From Rhizobiaceae bacterium (lineage in GTDB: Bacteria > Pseudomonadota > Alphaproteobacteria > Rhizobiales > Rhizobiaceae): DNA of 64,000 nucleotides. The notes beneath the pieces were generated by a model, which was given only the letters and a program-made list of their open reading frames with translations, made no database searches and was not told where the DNA came from. Location of the stretch: contig JAILWO010000002.1 of NCBI GenBank assembly GCA_025698895.1, positions 868,001 to 932,000 of the forward strand. The letters are read 5' to 3'. Shown piece by piece: positions 33,842 through 42,872 of this stretch. Numbering within the stretch: the stretch's first letter is position 1; the number at the start of each line of letters is the position of its first letter. The position numbers and the translations under genes were made by a program.

Positions 33842-34267
33842 TTATGAGGTGTCGTACGGCCCGGCCGCGAGACCATCGGGGGTGAGGGCAAGCCGGCCGG
33901 GGCGCGGCGTCGCCCCCCTCCGTCTCTGGCTTCGCCCTCGCCCGTGAAGCGGGGGGAGGATGAGCGCGCAGCGCAGCAGGACGCCAAGGGCCTCGGCCAG
34001 TGCGTGCAAGCGCGCCGCAAGCAGGAGCGCGTCCTCAGGATCGTTCCCGGTCGTCCCGATGCCGGCGAAGGCCGGCTGCGGCATGCCCGTCGCCTCGGCG
34101 ACGAAGTCCGCCACCACGGCCTCGGCCCGCCGCAACAGCCACAGAACGAAACAGCGGACGAGGTAGCAGCGGCCGGCGGCCTGCTCGGCAAGAGCGGCGA
34201 GCGCGACGAGCAGCGCAACGATGCGCCGAAGTCTCCTGCCATCCCCTCTTGCCGCGTAACCGTCCAT
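33842..34267 (-). CDS. Hypothetical protein, helical, Ala/Leu-rich
   Basis: A 141-residue protein that looks conserved rather than a shadow. The N-terminal MDGYAARGDGRRLRRIVALL is followed by hydrophobic helices (LVALAALAEQAAGR, LVRCFVLWLLRRAEAVVADF), and ATGMPQPAF and LLLAARLHALAEALGVLL come later. The C-terminal 35 residues are read from repeat-like DNA (CTTCACGGGCGAGGG type), so the real end may have been replaced. It lies between the LuxR regulator and the kinase on the kinase strand. No function can be given. Confidence 0.55.
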   Translation of the reverse strand: MDGYAARGDGRRLRRIVALLVALAALAEQAAGRCYLVRCFVLWLLRRAEAVVADFVAEATGMPQPAFAGIGTTGNDPEDALLLAARLHALAEALGVLLRCALILPPLHGRGRSQRRRGATPRPGRLALTPDGLAAGPYDTS

Positions 34268-34435
34268 GCCGCCTTCCTTTCTTCGGCGGACATTGTCCTA
34301 CCGGTCGCGAGGCAGGTGGATAGATCTAAGGCAAGATTCGTTGAAAACGCCGGTTCTGCGGGCCGCGGCGCCGGAATCTGTTCACACTCCGCCACACCGA
34401 GGACAAGGCTATCGCATAGGGCTACGCCCGGCTAT

Positions 34436-35779
34436 TCAGGCCAGCAGATGTGCGATCAGGGCGCGCAGCTCGGCCGGCTTGACGGGCTTGCGCATGAGTT
34501 CGATGCCGGAGGCGCGCGCCGTTGCCGCGACCGCGTCGGAGGCGTCGGCGGTAACCAGGAGAGCCGGAATGCGCCGGCCGAAGGTTTCACGCAGCGCCTC
34601 CACCGTACGGGTTCCGAGATCACCATGGTCGAGATGCTGGTCGGCGACGATGATGTCGGGCCGCCAGTCGGTCTCGGTGGCGAGCCGGGCGAAGGCCTCG
34701 CCGCGCGAGGCCGCGAAACGCACGTCGCAATGCCAGCGCGCGAGCAGCGAGGTCATCGCCTCCGAGACCGCCGCGTCGTTCTCGAGCAGCAAGACCCGGA
34801 TGCCGTAGAGCCCGTAGACGCGCGGCGCGACGGGCGAGGCGGCGGCGGCCCTGGCCTGGCGGTCGCCCGCCGCGACGGCCGGCGACACGACGCGGAAGAT
34901 CGTGCCGCGACCGACATGGGAGGTGAGTTCGATGCGGTGGCCGAGCGCCTGCACCATGCGCCGCACGATCGCGAGGCCGAGCCCGAGACCGGCCGAGCGC
35001 GGGTCGGCGCCGACCGCGCCGGCGCCGCGATGGAACTCCTCGTAGACGGCCTCGTGCTGGTCGGGAGGGATGCCGATGCCGGTGTCGACCACCTGCACCA
35101 CCACGTCGCCGCCGCGCCGCCGCGCGCCGACGAGCACGCCGCCCTGGCGCGTGTAGCGCAGTGCGTTGGAGATGATGTTCTGAAGCACGCGGCGGTACAT
35201 GGTGCGATCGGTGCGGACGACCTCATCGGTGTCGCGGAACCTGAGTTCGAGCCGCTGCTTGGCGGCCATGGGCGAAAAGTCGGACCACAGCGACTGGAAG
35301 AGCGGCCGCAGCGGCACGTCGACGATCTCGGGCTTCACCACGCCGGCGTCGAGGCGCGAAATGTCGAGCAGGGTGCGCAGGAGATCGTCCATGGTCTCGA
35401 GCGCGCGCCCGACCTGGGCGGCAAGCCGGCGGCCCTCCTCGCTGGTCTGCAGGTCGGCGAGCGCCGAGACGGACAGATGCGCGGCGTTGAGCGGCTGCAG
35501 AACGTCATGGCTGGCCGCCGCCAGGAATCGGGTCTTGGACAGGTTGGCCTGTTCGGCCGTCTCCTTGGCGACGGCCAGTTCGCGATTGGACTGCTCAAGC
35601 CGGCGCAGGGTCTGGGTCAGCTCGTCGGTGCGCTGGCGGATGCGCCGGTCAAGTGTGATCGCGGTCTGGAAGAGCGTGAAGGCGCTGCCCTGCTGATCCA
35701 TGGACCGCTCGACCCGGCCCATCAGCGCGGCGTTGATGCGCTTGAGCCGCTCGACGTCGTCTATCTCGTGCATCGTCAC
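34436..35779 (-). CDS. Soluble hybrid histidine kinase (NahK-like)
   Basis: A 447-residue cytoplasmic hybrid kinase without membrane segments or a PAS domain. The N-terminal coiled coil (about 20-80) leads to HisKA FLAAASHDVLQPLNAAHLS with His91, the N box QNIISNALRYT, G1 DTGIGIPPDQ, G2 SAGLGLGLAIVRRM, and a C-terminal receiver with Asp380 (IIVADQHLD) and Lys431 (MRKPVKP). It is of the type found with FIST proteins (NahK with NosP in Pseudomonas). It starts 13 bases after the FIST gene on the same strand. Confidence 0.9.
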   Translation of the reverse strand: MTMHEIDDVERLKRINAALMGRVERSMDQQGSAFTLFQTAITLDRRIRQRTDELTQTLRRLEQSNRELAVAKETAEQANLSKTRFLAAASHDVLQPLNAAHLSVSALADLQTSEEGRRLAAQVGRALETMDDLLRTLLDISRLDAGVVKPEIVDVPLRPLFQSLWSDFSPMAAKQRLELRFRDTDEVVRTDRTMYRRVLQNIISNALRYTRQGGVLVGARRRGGDVVVQVVDTGIGIPPDQHEAVYEEFHRGAGAVGADPRSAGLGLGLAIVRRMVQALGHRIELTSHVGRGTIFRVVSPAVAAGDRQARAAAASPVAPRVYGLYGIRVLLLENDAAVSEAMTSLLARWHCDVRFAASRGEAFARLATETDWRPDIIVADQHLDHGDLGTRTVEALRETFGRRIPALLVTADASDAVAATARASGIELMRKPVKPAELRALIAHLLA

Positions 35780-35792
35780 GAGGGCGCCGCGC

Positions 35793-36977
35793 CTATTCCG
35801 CCGCTTCGGAGCAGACGCCCGGCACGCGCCGTCCGAAGGCGACGCCGGTCAGGGTCTGGTTGAGGTGCATGGAATGATACTGCTCGCCATAGGTGCCGAA
35901 CCCCACGACATTGTAGGCCTGGTAGAGGTCCGACATCTTGCGCAGCACCTGCCGGTTGGCCGCGTCGATGCGGCGATAGGCGCAGTCGAAGCCGAGCACG
36001 AAGTCGATCCCGCCCAGCTCGTCGTCGAGCGAGCGCATGGCGCGGCTGGTGGAATCGACCATGCCGCGCGCTTCGGCGAGCGTCAGCACCACGCCGTCGT
36101 CGATGGCGCAGGCGAACAGCAGCGCGCCGGTCTCCTCGTCGAGGCCGCGAATGGCGCGGCAGAACTGCTCGCCGCCGACCCTGACGACGACCGGGTGCGA
36201 GGCGAAGCCCGGCTGGTCGAGCTCCTCGATGGGCCGCCCCACTGCCTCGGCATATTCGACGGCGGCCGGCCTGGCGTTGAGTTCCATGACGACGCGGCGG
36301 TCCGGATCGGAGGCGGTGACGACGAACTTTGTCTCCATGGGCACGAAATTGTCGGACTTGAAGATGCGGAAGGGCACGCCCGTGGTGATCATCGCCACAA
36401 CCGCGCGGTCGGTACGCGCCGTGCCATCGGCCATCACATGGGTCTCGCGGAAAGCGAGCTGGTCGCCGGCCGAGCCGCCGATCAGCGGGATGTCGTTGAG
36501 ACCCCAGAAGATCGCGGCCGTGATCTTCTCCTCGCAATAGGACATGCCGTCGATGAGGCACAGCGCGAAAGTGGCCTCGTCGCGGGGCGCGGCCAGGAGA
36601 TGGCGCTCGCGCAGCCGCGCCACGCCCTCGGCGACCGCGTCCATGTCGCTGGTCGTGCAGTTCTCGATCGTCAGCGTCGAGAGGAAGAAGGCGTCGCCCG
36701 GCAGGATCAGGGACAGCATTGTGCCTTCGCCGATGCCTTCGGGCGTCATCTCGCCGGCGGTCGAGCAGCCCAGGACGCGCAGCCCGGGCGCCTCCTCGCT
36801 ACAGGCGCGGGCGAAAGAATCGGGTTCGATACCGGGCGCGGAGGAAAAGACCAGAGCGGCCGCGGCATCGATGTCGGCCGCATGGCGCGCGACGGCGACG
36901 GCCGCCGTCCGTGCCGTCTCGTCCCGGACCGCGAGCGCGACCACGCCCGACTCGTAGCGCGTCACCGAAAAGGGCAA
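35793..36977 (-). CDS. FIST N/C domain sensor protein (NosP-like)
   Basis: A 394-residue protein with FIST_N (about residues 35-225; VLGCSTAGEMTPEGIGEGTM, IGGSAGDQLAF) and FIST_C (about 230-375; IDFVLGFDCAYRR, GFGTYGEQYHSMHLNQTLTG). The closing GTYGEQY-x-x-M-H-x-N-Q-T motif is diagnostic. FIST domains bind small ligands; NosP in Pseudomonas and Vibrio is a haem-based nitric-oxide sensor that inhibits its kinase. The operon with a hybrid kinase supports such a role, by inference. Confidence 0.9.
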   Translation of the reverse strand: MPFSVTRYESGVVALAVRDETARTAAVAVARHAADIDAAAALVFSSAPGIEPDSFARACSEEAPGLRVLGCSTAGEMTPEGIGEGTMLSLILPGDAFFLSTLTIENCTTSDMDAVAEGVARLRERHLLAAPRDEATFALCLIDGMSYCEEKITAAIFWGLNDIPLIGGSAGDQLAFRETHVMADGTARTDRAVVAMITTGVPFRIFKSDNFVPMETKFVVTASDPDRRVVMELNARPAAVEYAEAVGRPIEELDQPGFASHPVVVRVGGEQFCRAIRGLDEETGALLFACAIDDGVVLTLAEARGMVDSTSRAMRSLDDELGGIDFVLGFDCAYRRIDAANRQVLRKMSDLYQAYNVVGFGTYGEQYHSMHLNQTLTGVAFGRRVPGVCSEAAE

Positions 36978-37076
36978 GGACGGCTCCTCCCGATCCTGTT
37001 CGCATGCCTTCTTTTCGTGATCTTATAAGCCGCGCGGGGCCGCTTGTCGCCTGCGTTCGAGCCATGCGGCGCGCGA

Positions 37077-37102
37077 CCGAAAGTATAATATATGCCTTTC
37101 GG
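37077..37102. promoter_or_regulatory. Dyad with embedded -10 box upstream of coxS
   Basis: CCGAAAG (37077-37083) and CTTTCGG (37096-37102) form a perfect inverted repeat surrounding TATAAT (37084-37089). It lies in the 241-base gap between the divergent FIST and coxS genes. A candidate promoter/operator; no convincing -35 box could be fixed. Confidence 0.35.
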
Positions 37103-37218
37103 GGCTTTGTGCTTCGCTACCCTTACGATACAAATCGCGAAGCCGTTGAAGCATCGTCCTAATTCGGATTCCACGGGGGCGATCGGGCGGGACAGGAACC
37201 GAGGGAGGATTTCGCCAG

Positions 37219-37704
37219 ATGTCCGAAGTAAGCATTGTCGTGAACGGCCGCGGCCTGACCGGCGTGGTCGAAGACCGGACCCTGCTCGTCCACTTCCTGC
37301 GCGAACATGCGGGGCTGACCGGAACCCATGTCGGCTGCGACACCTCGCAATGCGGCGCCTGCGTGGTGCACATGGACGGCAAGGCGGTGAAGTCCTGTAC
37401 GGTCCTGGCCGCCCAGGCGGCCGGTTCCGAGATCGTGACCATCGAGGGGCTGGCCGACGGCGGCGACCTGCATCCGGTCCAGGCCGCCTTCAAGGAGCAT
37501 CACGGGCTGCAGTGCGGCTTCTGCACGCCGGGCATGATCATGGCGGCGGTGGACATGATCAACCGCCATCCCGAGGGGCTCGACGAGAAGACGGTTCGCG
37601 ACGAACTCGAAGGCAATATCTGCCGCTGCACAGGCTATCACAACATCGTCAAGGCGATCCTGGCTGCGTCGGAGACGATGGCCGGGGCGGCCAAGGCCGC
37701 CTAG
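37219..37704 (+). CDS. Aerobic CO dehydrogenase-type small (2Fe-2S) subunit
   Basis: A 161-residue iron-sulfur subunit of the xanthine-oxidase family. The plant-ferredoxin-type cluster is bound by Cys40, Cys45, Cys48 and Cys60 ([16 protein letters not shown] region). The second cluster is bound by Cys99, Cys102 (CGFCTPGM), Cys134 and Cys136 ([11 protein letters not shown]). It passes electrons from the molybdenum subunit to FAD. First gene of the small-large-medium set. Its TAG stop is also the first three bases of a hairpin repeat. Confidence 0.93.
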   Translation: MSEVSIVVNGRGLTGVVEDRTLLVHFLREHAGLTGTHVGCDTSQCGACVVHMDGKAVKSCTVLAAQAAGSEIVTIEGLADGGDLHPVQAAFKEHHGLQCGFCTPGMIMAAVDMINRHPEGLDEKTVRDELEGNICRCTGYHNIVKAILAASETMAGAAKAA

Positions 37705-37811
37705 GGCAATAGGGCAATAGGCAATAGGCAGGAGCAGTAGGGAAAGCCATAAGGTGACGGGAGATCGGTTGTTGTCCCTCATGGCCCTACTGCCTTACTG
37801 CCCTGTTGCCG
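37702..37811. repeat. Long hairpin of 8-bp-unit repeats, copy 2
   Basis: The left arm (37702-37743, GGGCAATAGGGCAATAGG type units) and right arm (about 37776-37811, CCCTACTGCCTTACTGCCC) are imperfect reverse complements. It is the same element type as at 7911-7996. It begins in the coxS stop codon and ends 18 bases before the large-subunit start. Confidence 0.72.
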
Positions 37812-37829
37812 TCATTCCGGGAGGAATTC

Positions 37830-40184
37830 ATGGGCGTTGAAGGCATCGGCGCGAGGATCGCGCGCAAGGAGGACCGCCGCTTCATCACGGGCGCGGGCCG
37901 CTACACCGACGACATGGTCGTGCCGGGCATGAAGCATGCCGTCTTCGTGCGCTCGCCGCACGCGCACGCCGAGATCACCGCGATCGACGTCTCGGCGGCG
38001 AAGGCGATGCCGGGCGTGGTCGGCGTGCTGACCGGCAAGGAGATCAAGGCCGACGGGATCGGCAACCTGATCTGCGGCTGGATGATCCATTCCAAGGACG
38101 GCTCGCCCATGAAAATGGGCGCCTGGTCGCCGCTGGCGGTCGACCGGGTGCGCTATGTCGGCGACGCCGTGGCGATCGTGGTGGCGGAGACACGGGGCCT
38201 GGCGCGGGACGCGGCCGAGGCCGTCGAGGTGACCTACAAGGAGCTGCCGGCCGTCACCAGCGCGGTCAAGGCGCTGGAGAAGGGCGCGCCGGAGCTGCAT
38301 CCCGAGGCGCCGGGCAACCTGATCTACGACTGGGAGATCGGCGATGCCAAGGCCGTCGACGAGGCGATCGGCAAGGCAGCCCACGTCACCAGGATGAACA
38401 TCGTCAACAACCGGCTCGTGCCCAACGCGATGGAGCCGCGTGCGGCACTCGGCCATTATGACAAGGCCGAGGACCACTACACCTGCTGGACGACCTCGCA
38501 GAACCCGCATGTGGCGCGGCTGGTGATGAGCGCCTTCTACAATGTGGCGCCCGAGAACAAGCTGCGCGTGATCGCGCCCGACGTCGGCGGCGGCTTCGGC
38601 TCGAAGATCTTCATCTATCCCGAGGAGATCGTCTGCCTGTGGGCGTCCAAGAAGACGGGCGTGCCGGTGAAATGGGTCGCCGACCGGACCGAGAGCTTCA
38701 TGACCGACGCGCATGGCCGCGACCATGTGACGACGGTGGAGATGGCTTTCGACGCGGACAACCGGATCACCGGGCTGAAGGTCGACACGGTCGCCAATTT
38801 CGGCGGCTACATGTCGCTGTTCTCGTCGTCGGTGCCGACCTATCTCTATGCCACGCTGCTGTCGGGCCAGTACAACATCCCCGCCATCCACGCCAATGTG
38901 AAGGCCGTCTACACCAACACCGCCCCCGTCGACGCCTATCGCGGCGCCGGCCGGCCGGAGGCGACCTATGTGATGGAGCGCACGATGGAGACGGCCGCGC
39001 GCGAGCTCGGCGTCGATCCGGCCGAGCTGCGGCGCAAGAATTTCATCACCGAGTTCCCGCACCAGACGCCGGTCATCATGTGCTACGACGCGGGCGACTA
39101 TGCCGCCTCGCTGGACGCGGCCATGAAGGCGGCCGACTATGCCGGCTTCGCTGGGCGCCGCGAGCAGGCGAAGAAACGCGGCAAGCTGCGCGGCATCGGC
39201 ATGAGCTGCTACATCGAGGCCTGCGGCATCGCGCCGTCGGCGGCGGTGGGGTCGCTCGGCGCGGGCGTCGGCCTGTGGGAATCGGCCGAGGTGCGGGTCA
39301 ACGCCGTCGGCACGATCGAGGTGCTGACCGGCTCGCACAGCCACGGCCAGGGCCACGAGACGACGTTTTCCCAGCTCGTCGCCGACCGGTTCGGCGTCGG
39401 CATCGACACGGTGTCGATCGTGCATGGCGACACCGACAAGGTGCAGATGGGCATGGGCACCTACGGCTCGCGCTCGGGCGCGGTCGGCATGAGCGCCATC
39501 GTCAAGGCGCTGGACAAGGTCGAGGCCAAGGCCAAGAAGATCGCCGCCCATCTGCTGGAAGCCGACGAAGGCGACATCGTCATCGAGAACGGCAATCTGA
39601 AGGTGGCAGGTACCGACAAGGAAGTGCCGTGGTTCCAGGTGGCGCTGGCCTCCTACACCGCCCATAACCTGCCCCAAGGCATGGAGCCGGGCCTGAAGGA
39701 GACGGCCTTCTACGACCCGACCAACTTCACCTTCCCGGCCGGCTGCTACATCTGCGAGGTCGAGGTCGATCCCGACACCGGCGTCACCGAGATCGCGCGG
39801 TTCGTGGCGGCCGACGATTTCGGCAATATCATCAATCCGATGATCGTCGAGGGTCAGGTGCATGGCGGCATCGCGCAGGGCGTCGGCCAGGCGCTGCTGG
39901 AAGGCTGCCAGTACGACGCGGCCTCTGGCCAGCTCGTGACGGCCAGCTACATGGACTACTGCATGCCGCGCGCCGACGACCTGCCCTCCTTCCAGGTATC
40001 GCACCAGAACACGCCGTGCCCGTCCAATCCGCTTGGCATCAAAGGCTGCGGCGAGGCGGGCGCGATCGGCTCGACGCCGGCCGTCATCAATGCGATCACC
40101 GACGCGATCGGCAACAACGACCTGTCGATGCCGGCCACGCCCCAGACGGTGTGGAAGGCGTTGCAGGCGGCGAAGAAGCACTGA
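37830..40184 (+). CDS. CO dehydrogenase-type large (molybdopterin) subunit, form II
   Basis: A 784-residue molybdenum hydroxylase subunit. It opens with [20 protein letters not shown]; the cofactor region shows [16 protein letters not shown] and the active-site loop AYRGAGR (near [13 protein letters not shown]). [15 protein letters not shown] and the catalytic Glu in [13 protein letters not shown] follow. AYRGAGR marks form II CoxL; true form I CO dehydrogenases have AYxCSFR. The substrate may be CO at low affinity or another aldehyde/heterocycle. GGGAGGAA precedes the ATG at 37830. Confidence 0.92.
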   Translation: MGVEGIGARIARKEDRRFITGAGRYTDDMVVPGMKHAVFVRSPHAHAEITAIDVSAAKAMPGVVGVLTGKEIKADGIGNLICGWMIHSKDGSPMKMGAWSPLAVDRVRYVGDAVAIVVAETRGLARDAAEAVEVTYKELPAVTSAVKALEKGAPELHPEAPGNLIYDWEIGDAKAVDEAIGKAAHVTRMNIVNNRLVPNAMEPRAALGHYDKAEDHYTCWTTSQNPHVARLVMSAFYNVAPENKLRVIAPDVGGGFGSKIFIYPEEIVCLWASKKTGVPVKWVADRTESFMTDAHGRDHVTTVEMAFDADNRITGLKVDTVANFGGYMSLFSSSVPTYLYATLLSGQYNIPAIHANVKAVYTNTAPVDAYRGAGRPEATYVMERTMETAARELGVDPAELRRKNFITEFPHQTPVIMCYDAGDYAASLDAAMKAADYAGFAGRREQAKKRGKLRGIGMSCYIEACGIAPSAAVGSLGAGVGLWESAEVRVNAVGTIEVLTGSHSHGQGHETTFSQLVADRFGVGIDTVSIVHGDTDKVQMGMGTYGSRSGAVGMSAIVKALDKVEAKAKKIAAHLLEADEGDIVIENGNLKVAGTDKEVPWFQVALASYTAHNLPQGMEPGLKETAFYDPTNFTFPAGCYICEVEVDPDTGVTEIARFVAADDFGNIINPMIVEGQVHGGIAQGVGQALLEGCQYDAASGQLVTASYMDYCMPRADDLPSFQVSHQNTPCPSNPLGIKGCGEAGAIGSTPAVINAITDAIGNNDLSMPATPQTVWKALQAAKKH

Positions 40185-40197
40185 GGAGGCGGCAGCC

Positions 40198-40998
40198 ATG
40201 TACCAGACCACCTATCACCGCGCCTCGTCGGTCGCCGACGCGGTCAAGCTCCAGAAGGCGGGCGAGGACGCCAAGTTCCTGTCGGGCGGCATGACGCTGA
40301 TCCCGGCCATGAAGACGCGGCTTGCCGCCCCGTCCGACCTGGTCGATCTCAGGCATGTCGACGAACTGAAGGGCATCACCGTCTCGGGCAGGTCGATCCG
40401 GATCGGCGCGGGCATGACGCATGCAGAGGTCGCGGCGAACGCCGAACTCGCCAGGGCCTGCCCGGCGATCGCCGACATGGCGGCCCATATCGGCGATCCG
40501 CATGTGCGCCACATGGGAACGATCGGCGGCTCGGTGGCCAACAACGACCCGGCGGCCGACTATCCCGCCGCGCTGGTGGCCATGGGCGCCACCATCGTCA
40601 CGGACCAGCGCGAGATCGCGGCGGAGGACTTCTTCACCGGCCTTTTCGAGACGGCACTCAACGACGACGAGATCGTGACGGCCGTGACATGGGAAGCGCC
40701 GGAAAAATGCGGCTACGCGAAGTTTCGCAACCCGGCCTCGCGCTACGCGATGACGGGCGTGTTCGTGGCCAAGACCGGGGACGGGGTGAAGGTCGCGGTC
40801 ACCGGCGCGGGCGATGACGGCGTGTTCCGGTCGACCGAGATCGAGGCGGCGCTGTCGAAGTCGTTCGACGCCTCCGCGCTCGACGGCATGACGGTGCCGT
40901 CGGACAATCTGATGACCGACATGCACGCCTCGGCCGACTATCGGGCCAACCTGATCGTGGTCATGGCGCGCCGCGCGGTGGCCAAGGCGAACGGGTAG
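40198..40998 (+). CDS. CO dehydrogenase-type medium (FAD) subunit
   Basis: A 266-residue FAD-binding subunit: FLSGGMTLIPAMK (first FAD motif), IGGSVANNDPAADYPAAL (second motif, where TIGG contacts FAD) and a CO-dehydrogenase-type C-terminal domain. GAGGAGGC lies ahead of the start, 13 bases after the large-subunit gene. The order small-large-medium differs from the classical medium-small-large of form I clusters. No coxD/E/F-like maturation genes follow within the window. Confidence 0.92.
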   Translation: MYQTTYHRASSVADAVKLQKAGEDAKFLSGGMTLIPAMKTRLAAPSDLVDLRHVDELKGITVSGRSIRIGAGMTHAEVAANAELARACPAIADMAAHIGDPHVRHMGTIGGSVANNDPAADYPAALVAMGATIVTDQREIAAEDFFTGLFETALNDDEIVTAVTWEAPEKCGYAKFRNPASRYAMTGVFVAKTGDGVKVAVTGAGDDGVFRSTEIEAALSKSFDASALDGMTVPSDNLMTDMHASADYRANLIVVMARRAVAKANG

Positions 40999-41000
40999 AC

Positions 41001-41083
41001 ACGGCAGTCGGCAATCGGCAGTCGGAAAGAGGTCGATCGACCCTGGAGGTCAGACGACTTCTTCGGCTGCCGACTGGCGTCGG
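41001..41083. repeat. Repeat hairpin of CGGCAGT/CGGCAAT units
   Basis: The left arm has 7-base units (CGGCAGTCGGCAATCGGCAG) starting four bases after the FAD-subunit stop. The right arm near 41061-41083 contains GGCTGCCGACTGGCG, a partial complement. It is similar in style to 7911-7996 and 37702-37811 but a different unit. The rest of the gap to 41167 shows no gene. Confidence 0.5.
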
Positions 41084-41167
41084 TCTTACCGTTCCACGGC
41101 CGGTCGATCTCGTCCTTTGCTGACGGTCGCGCTCCGACAGCGGCCGCGTATTTCGGCAACGTCGCAT

Positions 41168-42145
41168 CTACCGGCCCGTCGCGGGGCAGTCCGCGCGCCG
41201 GAACGCCCATCCAAAAAAGCGTTCATCCGGCATCGACCGAAGGAGCCACGCGACCAGAGCGGTCGCGGCGACGGCGAAGGCAAGCCGTCCGACAAGCACG
41301 CCGAAAACATCGGCTCCCAATGCCATGACGATCAGCGTGTCCTCGATGACGCTGTGCGCGAATCCCATGAAGACGCATGAAATAAAGACCTGACGAGGGG
41401 ACACGGCGCCCGATCGCGCTTCGCGGATCAGCAGCCCGCCGCCATAGGAAATGCCCAGAAACAGGCCGATGGCGGTGAACTGTCCCGCCTCGCCTTCTAT
41501 TCCGGCCAGACGCAGCAGCGGCGAGAGGGCTTTCATCAATCTGTCCATGATGCCGGCCCATTTGAGGAATTCCAGCCCCCAGGCCAGCGCCAGGAGAATG
41601 GCGAGCATGAAGACAAGCGCCTCCACCAGCCCGGCGAGAAACCCGGTCCAGTCGGCCGAGGGAGTCATCGGGATCCAGGTCGGGTCCAGCGGTTGCGACA
41701 GCCAACCGGTGGCGGCCAGAAGATGGTGGAGCATCGCGGCGTAGACCATGCCGCCGGCGACGCGGATCAATGTGGTGACGGCAAAGCCCGGCCCGGCCTT
41801 CTGGATGATCTTCTGCTCGATCGGCAAACCATGCGCGAACAGCAGAAGCGCGGAGAAGACGGTGATGTCGGCGACACTCATCGAGGCCGCCGGGACCAGG
41901 GTGAAGACCATGGGAATCGCGCCCCATATCCCCACCAGCATTCCCGTCAGCCAGGCCAGCCCCAGTTCGGGCGGCAATCCGAACAGCCCCATGACCGGCT
42001 CCAGTGCCGGAGAGACGGTTTCGATCAACCCGGCGCGGGACATCACCTCGGTGACGACCGTGACCGGAACGATGATGCGAGCGAGTTCCCAATAGATCTG
42101 CAGTGTTTCGCGGGTCTTGTGGACGGCGAACGCGAGGGCTGACAT
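41168..42145 (-). CDS. Nucleoside recognition (Gate) domain membrane protein
   Basis: A 325-residue polytopic membrane protein with Gate (nucleoside recognition) domains. An N-terminal half shows GLPPELGLAWLTGMLVGIWG, and a second half shows GQFTAIGLFLGISYGGGLLI and CVFMGFAHSVIEDTLIVMAL. It resembles YjiH/SpmA-B-like proteins, probably a transporter of unknown substrate. Divergent from an Lrp-type regulator across a palindrome, which suggests regulation by it. Confidence 0.8.
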   Translation of the reverse strand: MSALAFAVHKTRETLQIYWELARIIVPVTVVTEVMSRAGLIETVSPALEPVMGLFGLPPELGLAWLTGMLVGIWGAIPMVFTLVPAASMSVADITVFSALLLFAHGLPIEQKIIQKAGPGFAVTTLIRVAGGMVYAAMLHHLLAATGWLSQPLDPTWIPMTPSADWTGFLAGLVEALVFMLAILLALAWGLEFLKWAGIMDRLMKALSPLLRLAGIEGEAGQFTAIGLFLGISYGGGLLIREARSGAVSPRQVFISCVFMGFAHSVIEDTLIVMALGADVFGVLVGRLAFAVAATALVAWLLRSMPDERFFGWAFRRADCPATGR

Positions 42146-42218
42146 GGCGGGTCCCTGTCTGGTTGCCGTCGTTCCCTAGCCCAACCCTGTTCGCATTTGT
42201 GGTCAAATATTGCGCGTG

Positions 42219-42237
42219 GATGCAATTTTATTGCATC
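42219..42237. promoter_or_regulatory. Perfect 19-bp palindrome between divergent genes (candidate Lrp operator)
   Basis: GATGCAATTTTATTGCATC is a perfect inverted repeat of eight bases around TTT. It lies between the membrane protein gene (starts 42145, minus) and the Lrp regulator (starts 42264, plus). Lrp/AsnC proteins bind such AT-rich palindromes, so it probably controls one or both genes. Confidence 0.65.
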
Positions 42238-42263
42238 GTGGGCGCGTGGCTTTGGAGAAGCGC

Positions 42264-42716
42264 ATGGACCGCATCGACAGGAAGCTTCTGAACCTTCTGC
42301 AGCGCGACGCGTCACGGACGAACGCCGACATGGCCGACGAGGTCGGGCTCTCCCCGTCGAGTTGCCTGCGGCGTATCCGAAGGCTGCGCCGGACGGGCGT
42401 CATCGACCGGATTGTCGCGATCCTGAACCCCGCTCGCACCGGGCGCGGTCTGAAGGCCCTGGTGACGGTGGAGCTGAAGCTTCACGGCGAGCAACATATG
42501 CGCCGCTTTTTCGATCTCGCGATCAAGGAAGACGCGGTGGCGCAGGCTTATGCCGTCACAGGGGAAGTCGATGTCATCCTGATGCTGCGCCTGCGCGACA
42601 TGGAGGAATTCGACGCCCTTTGCGACAGGCTGTTCCGGGACCAGACAAATGTCGCGCGGTTCTTCACCATGATGGTGATCCGCACCGCGAAGGACGAAAC
42701 GGCGGTTCCGCTGTGA
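42264..42716 (+). CDS. Lrp/AsnC family transcriptional regulator
   Basis: A 150-residue regulator. The helix-turn-helix is at MDRIDRKLLNLLQRDASRTN followed by LSPSSCLRRIRRLRRTGVI. The C-terminal RAM ligand domain is represented by LKALVTVELKL, AYAVTGEVDVILMLRL and the dimer-closing VARFFTMMVIRTAKDE. GGAGAA lies before the ATG at 42264. It likely controls the divergent Gate-domain protein in response to a small metabolite. Confidence 0.92.
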   Translation: MDRIDRKLLNLLQRDASRTNADMADEVGLSPSSCLRRIRRLRRTGVIDRIVAILNPARTGRGLKALVTVELKLHGEQHMRRFFDLAIKEDAVAQAYAVTGEVDVILMLRLRDMEEFDALCDRLFRDQTNVARFFTMMVIRTAKDETAVPL

Positions 42717-42872
42717 TCGGCGCCACGCCGGCGCGGTCCGGCAGCGGCCCCGCCGTCCGGTCGCCGCGGGCGCGGAGAAAAACAGCAGGCGCTTCCTGAC
42801 GGGAAGGTGTCAGGAAGACTGTGCCACACTTCTCTCTCTCCTTTGCCGCCGCGCAACGAAAGGTCTTTGGCC

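Noticed and set aside
37702-37811. Tandem short units that could suggest a CRISPR array
   Set aside because: Units are 8 bp without unique spacers and fold into one hairpin; no cas genes are nearby.
38900-38970. True (form I) CO dehydrogenase active site
   Set aside because: The loop reads AYRGAGR, the form II type, not AYxCSFR.
37812-40211. Open frame of about 800 codons on the minus strand opposite the molybdopterin subunit
   Set aside because: Antisense to a well-supported gene, with His/Arg/Gly/Asp composition typical of shadow frames and no recognisable motif.
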